DNA of 15,035 nucleotides from an uncultured Granulosicoccaceae bacterium (GCA_937951695.1 CALFBL010000155.1:1-15035); one strand, 5' to 3'; positions 1 through 8,395 are shown, counted from the first letter of the stretch. Translations and numbers: made by a program. Notes: generated from the letters alone by a model not told the origin.

Positions 1-1
1 A

Positions 2-2944
2 GCCTTGCTTGATCGATACCAAAAGAAAATTGAAGGCGGTGACGATTCTGAGGAAACCTTAACCACGGCCATTGCAGCCGCTTTTGGTAACAGTGAGTTA
101 GAAACCGCTCAGCGATGGAATCGATTGCTGGTTCAGAACCACCCGGAATCCATTCAAGGGTGGGGGTACCAGTACAGTTTAAGTCTTAACGCGGCCGACA
201 TCCCGTCAGCGCTGTCAGCCGCAAAGACTTTGGTTGATCTTGAGCCGAATGGAGTCGCACACCGCACTCGACTGGCGCAGATTGCCGAATGGTCAGGTGA
301 TCCTGATCTGGCGACCAAGCAATGGTTATGGGTGAGTGAGCAGAAGCAAACACCTCAGTCGTTGGCAGAATTGATTCGCCTCTCCAAGGCTACCCTTCGT
401 CCTGCGTTAACCGCGCAGGCATTACGCCAGCAGATGATGCGGAAAAAACCCAACGCTGAAGCGTTGGAGGAACTCATCGATGCCTATGAATTGGACGGCA
501 AGCCGTATGTCGCAGTCGCTGTGATCGAGGAGTTGATGAAACGTCACGGAAATGATTCATATCAGATGAAGCGGCTGGCACAGTTGCATCAGTATCACAC
601 CTATTTCGATAAAGCGAATCGTGTATGGCAACGCTATGAGAGTGTTTTCGGTAAAACCGTTGAGAGTCAGTTGTACCGGATGGAGCTGGAATGGCGCATG
701 GGCAGATCTGAAATCGCGGAACAGACTGCGTCCGGTATTCTGGCTCTGGCTAACGATGATCCACAAGCACTTAATGACGCAACAGAGTTCCAGATAAAAC
801 TGTTAGCAGAGATCGCATGGCGTAATGACATTACTGAATTCAGCGAATTACTAGGGCCACAACTTGAACGATTGGAAGACGAGGATCGGCGGTATGTGGA
901 GCTCGAGAGAGAAATAGAGATTGCGATAAAAAAAGGCCGATTCGATCAAGCTCTAGCGAAGGCTGAGAAAGTCAGTGTTGATCTAAATAACTATAGAAGC
1001 TGGTTGTTGCATATGCGAGTGATAATTCTTGCCATGCGAGACAGCGACGATAATGCAAAAGCCTATGAGCTAGCCATGCAGCGCTACCTGGTAGACAGCG
1101 CACTGACTTCAAAGTTAAGCAAGAGTAATGACTATTGGATGTTGGTTGCGCAGTATCAATTGATTCGAGGCGACCGAAGGGCGACAGCTCATGCGTACCG
1201 ATCGATCTTGTCAATCCATCCGAAAGATCCGAACGCCTTGGCGGGTTTATTGTGGATGTTCATAAGCGACAGGAATACATCAGAAATTAAAACGTTTATT
1301 GAAAAGTACGAACCCTTGGCTGAGAAGACCCCTGGGTTATGGACAGCGTTTGGGATTGCCTATATGCAGATTGGCAAACCTTCGCGCAGTTTGGCCTGGT
1401 TCGAACGACAGTTAGATGTTATCGAAGCGGATTACTCGCTGTTGTTGACCTATGCAGATGTGTTGGAAGGCGCGGGTCGCACTGAGGATGCCCTGAAAGT
1501 ACGTCGCTATGCAATCAATGTGCTGCGTCCGTTACTTGCCGACGGGGTGGGTGAGAATCAAGACGAACTGCTTCAACAGTACGCCCGCATGGTGTCTCAG
1601 TTTGGTTCTGCTGATCGAAAAGAGCGTTTTATGTTGGGTGTGCTTCAGCCCTCGGAAGATGCTGACGTCTCCAAAACTGAATTTTGGCAACAAGAGATGG
1701 CCATTTCCTGGTTGATGGCTACTCAGCGTCAGGATGTGGCGCGGGTGATTCTCGCCAAGCTGCACGAGCAACGGATTGAAGCACCTGCTTGGCAAGCATT
1801 GGCGGTTGCGATGAAGCAAAACGACTTGGATGTGGTGGCGCAAATTGTTCAGCAGGGGCAGGGCATATCGGTGGGTGACAACTTACTTGCACTGCGTAAA
1901 CTTGGGCGTGAGAACGACGCATATTCCATGGCCGTGAACGCCCTTCAGTCAGGCTTGTCGGGTAGCGATGGGCAGATTGCTGCTGATACCTTTCGATCTT
2001 TGCGTGAATATCGCCCGGGCTTTGCTGGAGCCGGTGTGAACAGTACCGTTTCTCCCAGTGTGGATATTCTAAAATCCTCGGTATCGGCTCGCCATACCTT
2101 TGCAGGAACGACTCTGGGCATCAGCGTTGATAGTAGTCTCAGTCAATTTAATTCCAGCCGGTATCCGTTATCAAGTGATGATGATCGCAGCGAGCTAGCG
2201 GTTACCCTTCACTACGGGGATGCCAGGTTTTACTCTCAACTGACTGCAGGATACCTATCAGACGATCAAACAGACCGAATCTACGCAGAAGCCGGTGTAG
2301 GCGGACACTTTGGTAATGGCAGACATGCTTACAATCTGGAGCTGGCAACTAATGAAGCCCCCGACGCTTCCACTTTATTGAACCTACGAGGCAAACAGAG
2401 TCGAGCATCGGGCCGTGTGGATCTCAGTGTTGGCGGAATGGGCTTTGTACGACTCGGTGCCGAATTCAGGGATATTACAACGCGTATTTCTGAGCGCAAG
2501 GTTGCCCGTGGCATCAGCGGATCGGCCGAAGTCGGTATCCGGGGCTCTATTGGAACTCACAGTTGGAGTGGCAGTGTCAGCACCAGTACGGCCGCCTTTG
2601 ATCGAGCCGATGAAGTGCCCTCCGAACTGGATTTAAATGATGAAATTACTCTTGGTGAAGTGATTGGTGAGAACGCTTCGACGCTTTCCATCGGCGCGTC
2701 TTTATCTCGAGGAAACGTAGCCGGTAACTATCCGCAAGTGAGCTCGCCGCGGTATTACCTGAACGCTCGAGCTGGTCAGCGATGGCCGGAGAACAGTTTC
2801 GGTGTGCAATTCGATGCAGGCGCCGGTATCAGAATTATCGGTGGCGATGAGCTCAGCATCCGATTTTCCCATGATGGTTTGGTCACCGATATCGTTGATC
2901 AGGGAACCTCGCGATTCGGTCTGAACTACCGCTACCACTTCTAG
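2..2944 (+). CDS. TPR-repeat / outer-membrane beta-barrel protein (PelB-like exopolysaccharide porin), 5' partial
   Basis: The reading frame is open to the left edge, and the first possible start (TTG at 5) is not followed by a signal peptide, so the true start is probably outside the window. About 980 residues are visible. Roughly residues 1-640 are helical TPR-like repeats (for example the stretches around AQRWNRLLVQNHP and ALSAAKTLVDLEP). From about residue 680 the protein changes to alternating beta-strand sequence rich in G/S/Y with paired strands, and it ends in NYRYHF, an aromatic C-terminus typical of outer-membrane barrels. This TPR-plus-barrel plan is that of exopolysaccharide export proteins such as PelB, BcsC and PgaA. 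The size and the barrel of about 300 residues fit PelB best, but I cannot prove orthology. Its inferred role is a periplasmic TPR scaffold plus an outer-membrane pore for polysaccharide secretion. Partner genes would lie to the left of the window. The next gene begins 66 bases downstream on the same strand. Confidence 0.75.
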   Translation, partial: ALLDRYQKKIEGGDDSEETLTTAIAAAFGNSELETAQRWNRLLVQNHPESIQGWGYQYSLSLNAADIPSALSAAKTLVDLEPNGVAHRTRLAQIAEWSGDPDLATKQWLWVSEQKQTPQSLAELIRLSKATLRPALTAQALRQQMMRKKPNAEALEELIDAYELDGKPYVAVAVIEELMKRHGNDSYQMKRLAQLHQYHTYFDKANRVWQRYESVFGKTVESQLYRMELEWRMGRSEIAEQTASGILALANDDPQALNDATEFQIKLLAEIAWRNDITEFSELLGPQLERLEDEDRRYVELEREIEIAIKKGRFDQALAKAEKVSVDLNNYRSWLLHMRVIILAMRDSDDNAKAYELAMQRYLVDSALTSKLSKSNDYWMLVAQYQLIRGDRRATAHAYRSILSIHPKDPNALAGLLWMFISDRNTSEIKTFIEKYEPLAEKTPGLWTAFGIAYMQIGKPSRSLAWFERQLDVIEADYSLLLTYADVLEGAGRTEDALKVRRYAINVLRPLLADGVGENQDELLQQYARMVSQFGSADRKERFMLGVLQPSEDADVSKTEFWQQEMAISWLMATQRQDVARVILAKLHEQRIEAPAWQALAVAMKQNDLDVVAQIVQQGQGISVGDNLLALRKLGRENDAYSMAVNALQSGLSGSDGQIAADTFRSLREYRPGFAGAGVNSTVSPSVDILKSSVSARHTFAGTTLGISVDSSLSQFNSSRYPLSSDDDRSELAVTLHYGDARFYSQLTAGYLSDDQTDRIYAEAGVGGHFGNGRHAYNLELATNEAPDASTLLNLRGKQSRASGRVDLSVGGMGFVRLGAEFRDITTRISERKVARGISGSAEVGIRGSIGTHSWSGSVSTSTAAFDRADEVPSELDLNDEITLGEVIGENASTLSIGASLSRGNVAGNYPQVSSPRYYLNARAGQRWPENSFGVQFDAGAGIRIIGGDELSIRFSHDGLVTDIVDQGTSRFGLNYRYHF

Positions 2945-2994
2945 TGAATTCGGCCAAGCGGGGTCGGTTTGTCCCCAACTTGCCCGAGCAGTTC

Positions 2995-3021
2995 TGTATG
3001 CTCCGATGGGATGAGCATACA
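2995..3021 (+). promoter_or_regulatory. Stem-loop enclosing the PLP-enzyme start codon
   Basis: TGTATGCTC (2995-3003) pairs perfectly with GAGCATACA (3013-3021), giving a 9-bp stem with a 9-base loop. The loop and the base of the 3' arm contain the ATG at 3011. No good Shine-Dalgarno sequence precedes that ATG. The structure could limit ribosome access to this gene, but a role is inference; the pairing itself is seen directly. Confidence 0.4.
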
Positions 3022-4168
3022 CAACATACATCCCAGCACCCTAGTTGCAAAAGCCGACGACTTTCTCGACACAACGACAGGCGCAATAGTGCCAGCGATC
3101 CACCCCTCCACTACCTTTGCGCGAAACGATCAATATGAGCCGATCAACCCGGCAAATGTCTACACCCGCGACTGTAACCCAACATTCATTCCTGCCGAAA
3201 ACGTTATTGCCAAGCTGGAAGGCGGGGAAGGCTGTGCGTTATTTTCCTCAGGCATGGCCGCCGTCGCCGCGGTGTTTTATACGCTACCTACCGGTTCTCA
3301 CGCAGCCATCCCGGAGTCAATGTACTGGGGTGTTTTGTACTGGGTCAGAGCTTTTTGCGATCGTGTTGGCATACAGCTTAGTGAATACGATCCGTCCAGC
3401 GTGGCCAGTTTGGAGGCGGCGCTCGAAGGGCACGCAAAAACAGATTTGATTTGGGTTGAAACCCCCTCGAACCCGTTAATGGGAGTGACGGATCTAACCG
3501 CTGCGGCCGCTGTTGCCATTCGGGTGGGGGCCGTGATGGTGGTCGACAATACCGCAGCCACACCGGTGTTTACAAAACCGATTGAACACGGCGCTCATAT
3601 CGTGATGCACTCGGCGACAAAATCGTTAAACGGTCATAGCGATGTGCTGGCTGGAGCCCTGGTGACTGCGGATTTGAATTCAGCGACATGGAAAGCGATT
3701 CTTCAGGAACGCCACGGTGCTGGAGCCTTGCCAGGCTCATTTGAAGCGTGGTTGTTGCAGCGGGGTTTACGCACACTGTATTTACGGGTTGAGCGGGCCG
3801 CCAGCACGGCGCAACAACTGGCTGAGCAGTTACATCAGCACAGCGCTGTATCGTTGGTGCGTTATCCTGGTCTCGTTTCCGATCCAGGCCACCTTACTGC
3901 GAAAAAACAAATGCACGGCGGGTTCGGCTCTTTGCTGTCTTTCGAAGTAAACGGCGGGCGCCGCGAAGCGCTAGCGGTTGCGGGGGCGTTGCAATTAATC
4001 GTTAGTGGAACCTCTCTGGGTGGGGTGGAGACATTGATCGAGCATCGATACACTGTTGAGCCACCTGAGACAGAAATACCCGAAAACTTATTGCGCTTAG
4101 CTGTGGGTATTGAAGATCCCGATGATTTATGGCACGACTTGAAACAAGCGCTCAATAAAATCGCATAA
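3011..4168 (+). CDS. PLP-dependent Cys/Met-metabolism enzyme (cystathionine gamma-synthase/lyase-like)
   Basis: 385 residues starting from ATG 3011 (MSIHNIHPSTLVAKADD). The family normally begins close to this point, so I prefer it to the upstream in-frame TTG at 2969. Family landmarks are clear: TGAIVPAIHPSTTFAR near the N-terminus, YTRDCNPT (family YSRxxNPT), EGGEGCALFSSGMAA (PLP phosphate region), VETPSNPL, VVDNTAATP, and HSATKSLNGHSD with the PLP-binding lysine at residue 204. SLGGVETLIEHRYTVEPPETEIPENLLRLAVGIED lies near the C-terminus. Two positions differ from textbook CGS/CBL: the usual Tyr-Gly-Gly is Tyr-Trp-Gly (MYWG), and the HPASMTH segment is replaced by HRYTVEPP. These point to a distinct subfamily whose substrate is unknown. 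The likely chemistry is beta/gamma elimination or replacement on a sulfur- or oxygen-substituted amino acid in the cytoplasm. It leads an apparent operon with the dehydrogenase and FAH-family genes. No convincing ribosome site precedes the ATG. Confidence 0.82.
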   Translation: MSIHNIHPSTLVAKADDFLDTTTGAIVPAIHPSTTFARNDQYEPINPANVYTRDCNPTFIPAENVIAKLEGGEGCALFSSGMAAVAAVFYTLPTGSHAAIPESMYWGVLYWVRAFCDRVGIQLSEYDPSSVASLEAALEGHAKTDLIWVETPSNPLMGVTDLTAAAAVAIRVGAVMVVDNTAATPVFTKPIEHGAHIVMHSATKSLNGHSDVLAGALVTADLNSATWKAILQERHGAGALPGSFEAWLLQRGLRTLYLRVERAASTAQQLAEQLHQHSAVSLVRYPGLVSDPGHLTAKKQMHGGFGSLLSFEVNGGRREALAVAGALQLIVSGTSLGGVETLIEHRYTVEPPETEIPENLLRLAVGIEDPDDLWHDLKQALNKIA

Positions 4169-4203
4169 TAGACCCCAGTTAACAGTGACTATTGAATACA
4201 AAG

Positions 4204-4210
4204 AGGAGGT
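4204..4210 (+). promoter_or_regulatory. Strong ribosome binding site that fixes the GTG start at 4218
   Basis: AGGAGGT at 4204-4210 is a full Shine-Dalgarno match ending 7 bases before GTG 4218. The other in-frame GTG at 4185 would put this motif inside the coding sequence and has no comparable site upstream. The start at 4218 also places the Rossmann strand (HVGFIGLGNVG) at the very N-terminus, as usual in this family. Confidence 0.8.
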
Positions 4211-4217
4211 CGGTTCC

Positions 4218-5174
4218 GTGCACGTAGGCTTTATAGGATTGGGGAACGTTGGCGGTAAGTTAGCCGGCAGTGTTATTCGTAATGGGTTGCCGTTAACCGT
4301 ATTGGATCTGGACAAAAGCGCCGCCCAGCCGTTGCTGGATCAAGGAGCCTTGTTCGGTGATAGCGCAAAGCAAATGGCTGCAGACTGCGATCTTGTCATC
4401 ACCTGCTTACCGTCACCGGCGGCCAGTGCTGCGGTGCTCGAGAGTGACGGCGGCATTCTCTCAGGCGTGACCCCGGGTACGGTGTGGGCGGAAATGAGTA
4501 CGACCGATGAGTCCGAGGTGTTGCGACTTGGCGCTAAGGTACAAGCCGCTGGTGGCTATGCGGTAGATTGTCCGGTTAGTGGGGGTTGTCATCGAGCCGC
4601 AACCGGGAACATCGCTATATTCGCTGGTTGCGATCGCAAAACTTTTGATTTGATGTTGCCGGTGCTGACAAAAATGGGCCGACGGGTACTGCATACGGGC
4701 GAACTGGGTTCGGCGTCGAAGTTAAAGGTAATGACCAACTATCTGGCCACCGCAAACTTGCTTTCTCTATGCGAGGCGTTGACGACCTGCAAAGCGTCTG
4801 GGCTGGATTTAGCAACAACCTACGAAGCCATTCGTATCTCCAGCGGTAACTCGTTTGTGCATGAAACCGAGAGCCAAGTCATCTTGAATGGTTCACGCAA
4901 TATAAACTTCACCATGGATTTGGTACTAAAAGACATTGGCTTGTTTCAGGCCATGGCTGAACAACACGGTGTTCCGTTGGAGATCAACCCCTTGATGATT
5001 GATATCATAAAAGACGGCGCGGCGCGTTACGGACAACGCGAATGGTCGCCCAATATCATTCGGCGATTGGAAGATTCGTGTGGCCTTAAGGTCGTCGCTG
5101 ATGGTTTTCCCGCAGATATCATCGACGATGAGCCCGAAGAGCCGGGTTACGAGATTCGACCAAAGTCAGCGTAG
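4218..5174 (+). CDS. NAD(P)-dependent beta-hydroxyacid dehydrogenase (3-hydroxyisobutyrate dehydrogenase / 6-PGDH-like family)
   Basis: 318 residues from GTG 4218, a normal length for this family. Residues 2-13 (HVGFIGLGNVGG) are the dinucleotide-binding GxGxxG loop. CPVSGG at about 118-123 is the substrate-binding SGG motif. GSASKLKVMTNY at 164-175 is the catalytic block, with Lys170 in the position of the conserved lysine and Asn174 following; the usual NN is TN here. The C-terminal helical domain is complete. These enzymes oxidise or reduce short 3-hydroxy acids (3-hydroxyisobutyrate, tartronate semialdehyde, threonate, glycerate); the substrate here cannot be told. The tail of about 35 residues after ADGFPADII is acidic and slightly long. 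The gene lies 49 bases after the PLP enzyme and 57 before the FAH-family gene, all on one strand, so they are probably co-transcribed. Confidence 0.85.
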   Translation: MHVGFIGLGNVGGKLAGSVIRNGLPLTVLDLDKSAAQPLLDQGALFGDSAKQMAADCDLVITCLPSPAASAAVLESDGGILSGVTPGTVWAEMSTTDESEVLRLGAKVQAAGGYAVDCPVSGGCHRAATGNIAIFAGCDRKTFDLMLPVLTKMGRRVLHTGELGSASKLKVMTNYLATANLLSLCEALTTCKASGLDLATTYEAIRISSGNSFVHETESQVILNGSRNINFTMDLVLKDIGLFQAMAEQHGVPLEINPLMIDIIKDGAARYGQREWSPNIIRRLEDSCGLKVVADGFPADIIDDEPEEPGYEIRPKSA

Positions 5175-5222
5175 CGACAGACAGTTGATTCGTTGATTTT
5201 TTCTTTACGTGCGATCCGCATT

Positions 5223-5226
5223 GGAG
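5223..5226 (+). promoter_or_regulatory. Ribosome binding site supporting the ATG start at 5232
   Basis: GGAG at 5223-5226 ends 5 bases before ATG 5232. An upstream in-frame TTG at 5193 would add 13 residues not expected in FAH-family proteins, which usually begin with a sequence like MKLVRYG. Confidence 0.6.
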
Positions 5227-5231
5227 TTGTC

Positions 5232-6092
5232 ATGAAATTAGTTCGATACGGGAAACCTGGTGTAGAAAAGCCAGGGTTAGTCGATGAAAACGGTGCTGTA
5301 CGAGATCTGTCTGGTAAGATGACAGACATCGCTGGCGCCTCTCTAAACGCATCCGCAATGGAGGCAATACGACAACTGGATCCGTCCTCGCTACCTTTGG
5401 TTGAAGGGAAGCCGCAAACCGAGCTTCGATTGGGTCCTTGTGTTGGGGGTGTGGGTAAGTTTATTTGTATCGGTTTAAATTACGCCGATCACGCCGCAGA
5501 GTCTGGTCTTGAAATTCCCCCTGAACCGGTTATCTTTAACAAATGGACATCAGCAATCGTCGGGCCTGATGACGATATACAAATTCCCCGCGATTCAACC
5601 AAAACCGATTGGGAAGTTGAATTGGGTGTGGTGATAGGCGATGCGGGAAGTTACATCGACGAGGCGGACGCGATGAAGCACGTGGCCGGTTTTTGCGTCG
5701 TCAACGATGTGTCCGAACGGGAGTTCCAGATTGAACGAAGCGGCACCTGGGACAAAGGTAAAGGTTGCGACACTTTCGGTCCGCTTGGACCTTGGCTGGT
5801 CAGCAAAGATGAAATTGCTGATTGCGATGCGCTTGATATGTGGCTGGATGTGGATGGTAAGCGTTACCAATCAGGTTCCACGTCCACCATGGTGTACAAG
5901 GTGCCCTTCCTGCTCGCCTACTGCAGTCGCTTTATGAGCCTACAGCCCGGTGACATTATTTCAACCGGCACACCTCCTGGGGTAGGGATGGGACAAAAGC
6001 CACCGGTGTATTTGCGCGGCGGTGAAACCATCCGATTGGGTATTGATGGGTTAGGGGTGCAAACTCAATCGGTTAAGGCGTTCACTCACTAA
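5232..6092 (+). CDS. Fumarylacetoacetate hydrolase (FAH) family protein
   Basis: 286 residues from ATG 5232, typical of the single-domain FAH family with a short N-terminal cap. Seen motifs: KFICIGLNYADHAAESG at 76-92 with the catalytic-type His87; the metal-binding carboxylates Glu128 and Glu130 in DWEVELGVVIG; Asp159 in VVNDVSERE; DKGKGCDTFGPLGPW at 174-188; and STGTPPGVGMG at 244-254. The family is Mg/Mn-dependent and cleaves C-C bonds or decarboxylates/isomerises 2,4-diketo acids. Related members of this size include 2,4-diketo-3-deoxy-L-rhamnonate or -fuconate hydrolases, and proteins often labelled ureidoglycolate lyase. Next to a sugar transporter, a diketo sugar-acid hydrolase is plausible but unproven. 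As last gene of the 3011-6092 run, it could act after the dehydrogenase, which would supply a keto acid. It faces xylG convergently. Confidence 0.85.
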   Translation: MKLVRYGKPGVEKPGLVDENGAVRDLSGKMTDIAGASLNASAMEAIRQLDPSSLPLVEGKPQTELRLGPCVGGVGKFICIGLNYADHAAESGLEIPPEPVIFNKWTSAIVGPDDDIQIPRDSTKTDWEVELGVVIGDAGSYIDEADAMKHVAGFCVVNDVSEREFQIERSGTWDKGKGCDTFGPLGPWLVSKDEIADCDALDMWLDVDGKRYQSGSTSTMVYKVPFLLAYCSRFMSLQPGDIISTGTPPGVGMGQKPPVYLRGGETIRLGIDGLGVQTQSVKAFTH

Positions 6093-6172
6093 TCGTCAGC
6101 TGACCGATTATTAGCGAAATAATCCATCGCTGACAGATTCCCGGCACCGCCAGGGATACGGGTGGCAGATCC

Positions 6173-6196
6173 TCCCACGTCAGGGATGACGTGGGA
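6173..6196. terminator. Perfect stem-loop between convergent genes (possible bidirectional terminator or RNA 3' end)
   Basis: TCCCACGTCA (6173-6182) and TGACGTGGGA (6187-6196) form a perfect 10-bp stem with the 4-base loop GGGA. It lies in the 166-base convergent gap between the FAH-family gene and xylG. Neither side carries a good T-run, so it is not a textbook intrinsic terminator. A weaker inverted repeat overlaps the FAH stop (6090-6110, centred on GTCAGCTGAC). The remainder of 6093-6258 shows no gene. Confidence 0.5.
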
Positions 6197-6258
6197 AAAT
6201 CAATAGCGATGATTTAAAATGGCCGTGCTGACTCTTCGGATTTAGGACAGAGTTAGGA

Positions 6259-7062
6259 TTATTCAGCTTTCATAGCACCAGGACCAGGAACGGCTTTCTC
6301 TGGGCATTTGCCAAGAATGATCATCCCCAGTACTTCGTCTTTGGTGACATCTTCGGTTCTGGCGTGGCCGACGATTTCTCCATTTTTCATCACCGTGACT
6401 CTATCGGCCAGATCGAACACATCGTGTATGTCGTGGCTGATCAGGAAGATTCCGATACCGTCTTTTTTCAGTTGGAGGATCAGCTCTGCGACTTGTGCCG
6501 TCTCTTGTGGTCCAAGTGCTGCTGTGGGTTCATCCATCACCAGTATCCGGGCGTTGAATAAAATGGCTCTGGCGATTGCCACTGATTGTCGTTGCCCGCC
6601 TGAGAGTTTCCTGACAGGTTCTTTAAAGCGTTGGAAGTTGGGGTTCAAACGACCCATAACTTTTCTGGCTTCAGCTTCCATTGCAACATCGTCCAGCGTG
6701 CCCCACGACGTTTGAAGTTCTCGTCCCAGATATAAATTGGCCGCTGCGTCGACGTTGTCTGCAACGGCCAAAGTCTGGTAAATCGTTTCAATGCCATAGG
6801 CTTTGGCGTCGCGAGGATTGTTGATGGTCGCTTTCTCGCCATCGATGAATATCTCGCCATTGTCGCGTGCATAGGCACCGGATAAAATCTTGACCAGCGT
6901 AGATTTGCCCGCGCCATTATGCCCCAGCAACCCGACCACTTCACCCGGATGCAATTCCAGTGAGGCATCATCGACGGCTTTGATTCCACCGAACGAGATC
7001 GACAGATTTTTCAGCTCGACCAATGGAGCTGACGTTATGTATTTTACTTGTGCTGTGTTCAT
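6259..7062 (-). CDS. xylG: Sugar ABC transporter ATP-binding protein (xylose-type)
   Basis: 267 residues with one complete ABC domain. Walker A is GHNGAGKST at 47-55, the Q-loop glutamine is about residue 96, the signature LSGGQ is at 153-157, Walker B is ILVMDE at 173-178, and the H-loop histidine is 210. It energises import through XylH at the cytoplasmic face. Canonical E. coli XylG, like RbsA and AraG, has two fused ABC domains of about 500 residues. This protein has one, as in fructose/xylose-type importers with short ATPases, and would act as a homodimer. It ends with a short PGPGAMKAE tail after the domain. The start ATG is 13 bases after the xylH stop, so the two are co-transcribed; only a weak ribosome site is visible. 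Confidence 0.88.
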   Translation of the reverse strand: MNTAQVKYITSAPLVELKNLSISFGGIKAVDDASLELHPGEVVGLLGHNGAGKSTLVKILSGAYARDNGEIFIDGEKATINNPRDAKAYGIETIYQTLAVADNVDAAANLYLGRELQTSWGTLDDVAMEAEARKVMGRLNPNFQRFKEPVRKLSGGQRQSVAIARAILFNARILVMDEPTAALGPQETAQVAELILQLKKDGIGIFLISHDIHDVFDLADRVTVMKNGEIVGHARTEDVTKDEVLGMIILGKCPEKAVPGPGAMKAE

Positions 7063-7075
7063 ATCAAAGCCCGAG

Positions 7076-8395
7076 TTAATCTGCCCGTCGGCGGTAGAGG
7101 GTGTCGAGGAACACCGCTAGCACCAACACAATACCAACAACCATCTGTTGAACGGCTGCGTCGAAGCCGATTAACACCATGCCAGTTTGCAAAGACTGCA
7201 TAACGACTGCGCCCAGAATGGCGCCGTAGATGGTACCCAGCCCACCGGCGAGTGATGTTCCGCCAATTACCGCTGCGGCAATGACATAGAGTTCGTCGAA
7301 CGTACCCAAGGCGTTAGTGGCTGAATTCAATCTTGCGCTGGCAATCACCGCTGACAATCCGGCTAGTGCACCCATCAACGCGAATACTTTCAGAGTGACC
7401 CAACGAACATTAATTCCGGCGAGTTCTGCAGCTTCCGGATTGCCACCAATGGCAAAGACATAGCGACCAAAACGCGTTCGGGTGGCGAGAAACGTCATGG
7501 CAATACCCACGCCCAGCATAATGAGCACTGGGATGGCAAAACCGTGCGATATGATCAGATTTCCGTCGGGATCAAGATTGCCTGCAGCGATCTCCCGTCT
7601 AACGATTCCTTTCGGCCAAGGGTAGGCGTTGACCAACACAACGAAGCCGATGATCATGGCGCATCCAACAACGCCAAGGAACCCTTCAGCCCAGAGCGGG
7701 CGGAGGGGAAATTGAAATCGTTTGCGCTGACGTCTACCGTTCCATAATGAAATGAGCACCCCGATACAGGCCGCGATACCGATGGCCCAGCTTGCGGTTG
7801 AACCAACCGAACCGTAGGGGCCGCCACCGAGCTTGGCGAAGGTAACGTCAACCGGAGATATGGTTTCACCACGCGCCAGTAAATAAGCCGCGCCTCGCCA
7901 GATGAGTAGCCCGCCCAATGTGACGATAAAAGCGGGTATGCCGAGGTACGCTATCAGGTAACCGTGGAAGGCACCGATCAATGCACCCATTGCGATGCCA
8001 CACAGAACTGCGATAACCCAGATCATCGGGTGACCTAAGCCTAAAAATTCTGGCAGTACCCAGACTTGCACGATGGCCATGAACATGGCGCAAAAACCCA
8101 GTACCGAGCCTACCGACAGATCGATGTGACGGGTGACAATGACTAACACCATACCCGTGGCCATGACACCTATCGAGGACGTTTGAACGGATAGGTTCCA
8201 CAGGTTTCTTGGTGTGAGAAAGGCACCGAAGCCTTTTGCTACCAGGCCGTATACATGGAAGCCAATCCAGATGAGCGCCAATGCTCCGATCATGCCCAAC
8301 AAGCGTGAATCAATTTCTGTGGCACGCAGAAAGTGTCTGATCCCGCTTTCCCGTTTGTCCTTAAAGAGGCCCTTGGTCGATGAGGGTTCACTCAC
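7076..8395 (-). CDS. xylH: Sugar ABC transporter permease (xylose-type)
   Basis: 439 residues with about ten or more hydrophobic segments separated by short loops, as in the BPD_transp_2 (RbsC/XylH) family. The inner-membrane subunit forms the channel for the sugar delivered by XylF. Family landmarks are RHIDLSVGSVLG in the first third; GIPAFIVTLGGLLIWRGAAYLLARGETISPV; the cytoplasmic coupling segment FAIGGNPEAAELAGINV; and AAAVIGGTSLAGGLGTIYGAILGA near the C-terminus. It is longer than E. coli XylH (393 residues) because of a cytosolic-looking insertion, around NGRRQRKRFQFPLRP, and an N-terminal extension. Translation probably starts at GTG 8395, with only a weak GAGAA upstream. It is separated from xylF by 217 bases containing a strong stem-loop, and from xylG by 13. 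Confidence 0.88.
   Translation of the reverse strand: MSEPSSTKGLFKDKRESGIRHFLRATEIDSRLLGMIGALALIWIGFHVYGLVAKGFGAFLTPRNLWNLSVQTSSIGVMATGMVLVIVTRHIDLSVGSVLGFCAMFMAIVQVWVLPEFLGLGHPMIWVIAVLCGIAMGALIGAFHGYLIAYLGIPAFIVTLGGLLIWRGAAYLLARGETISPVDVTFAKLGGGPYGSVGSTASWAIGIAACIGVLISLWNGRRQRKRFQFPLRPLWAEGFLGVVGCAMIIGFVVLVNAYPWPKGIVRREIAAGNLDPDGNLIISHGFAIPVLIMLGVGIAMTFLATRTRFGRYVFAIGGNPEAAELAGINVRWVTLKVFALMGALAGLSAVIASARLNSATNALGTFDELYVIAAAVIGGTSLAGGLGTIYGAILGAVVMQSLQTGMVLIGFDAAVQQMVVGIVLVLAVFLDTLYRRRAD

Noticed and set aside
2959..2980. Possible terminator after the TPR-barrel gene (GGGG...CCCC)
   Set aside because: The stem is only about 4 bp with a long loop and no T-run.
4185..4217. Upstream GTG start for the hydroxyacid dehydrogenase
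   Set aside because: The consensus AGGAGGT at 4204-4210 lies inside this extension and points to GTG 4218, and the extension precedes the Rossmann strand with no family counterpart.
5193..5231. Upstream TTG start for the FAH-family protein
   Set aside because: ATG 5232 has its own GGAG and matches the usual N-terminus of the family.
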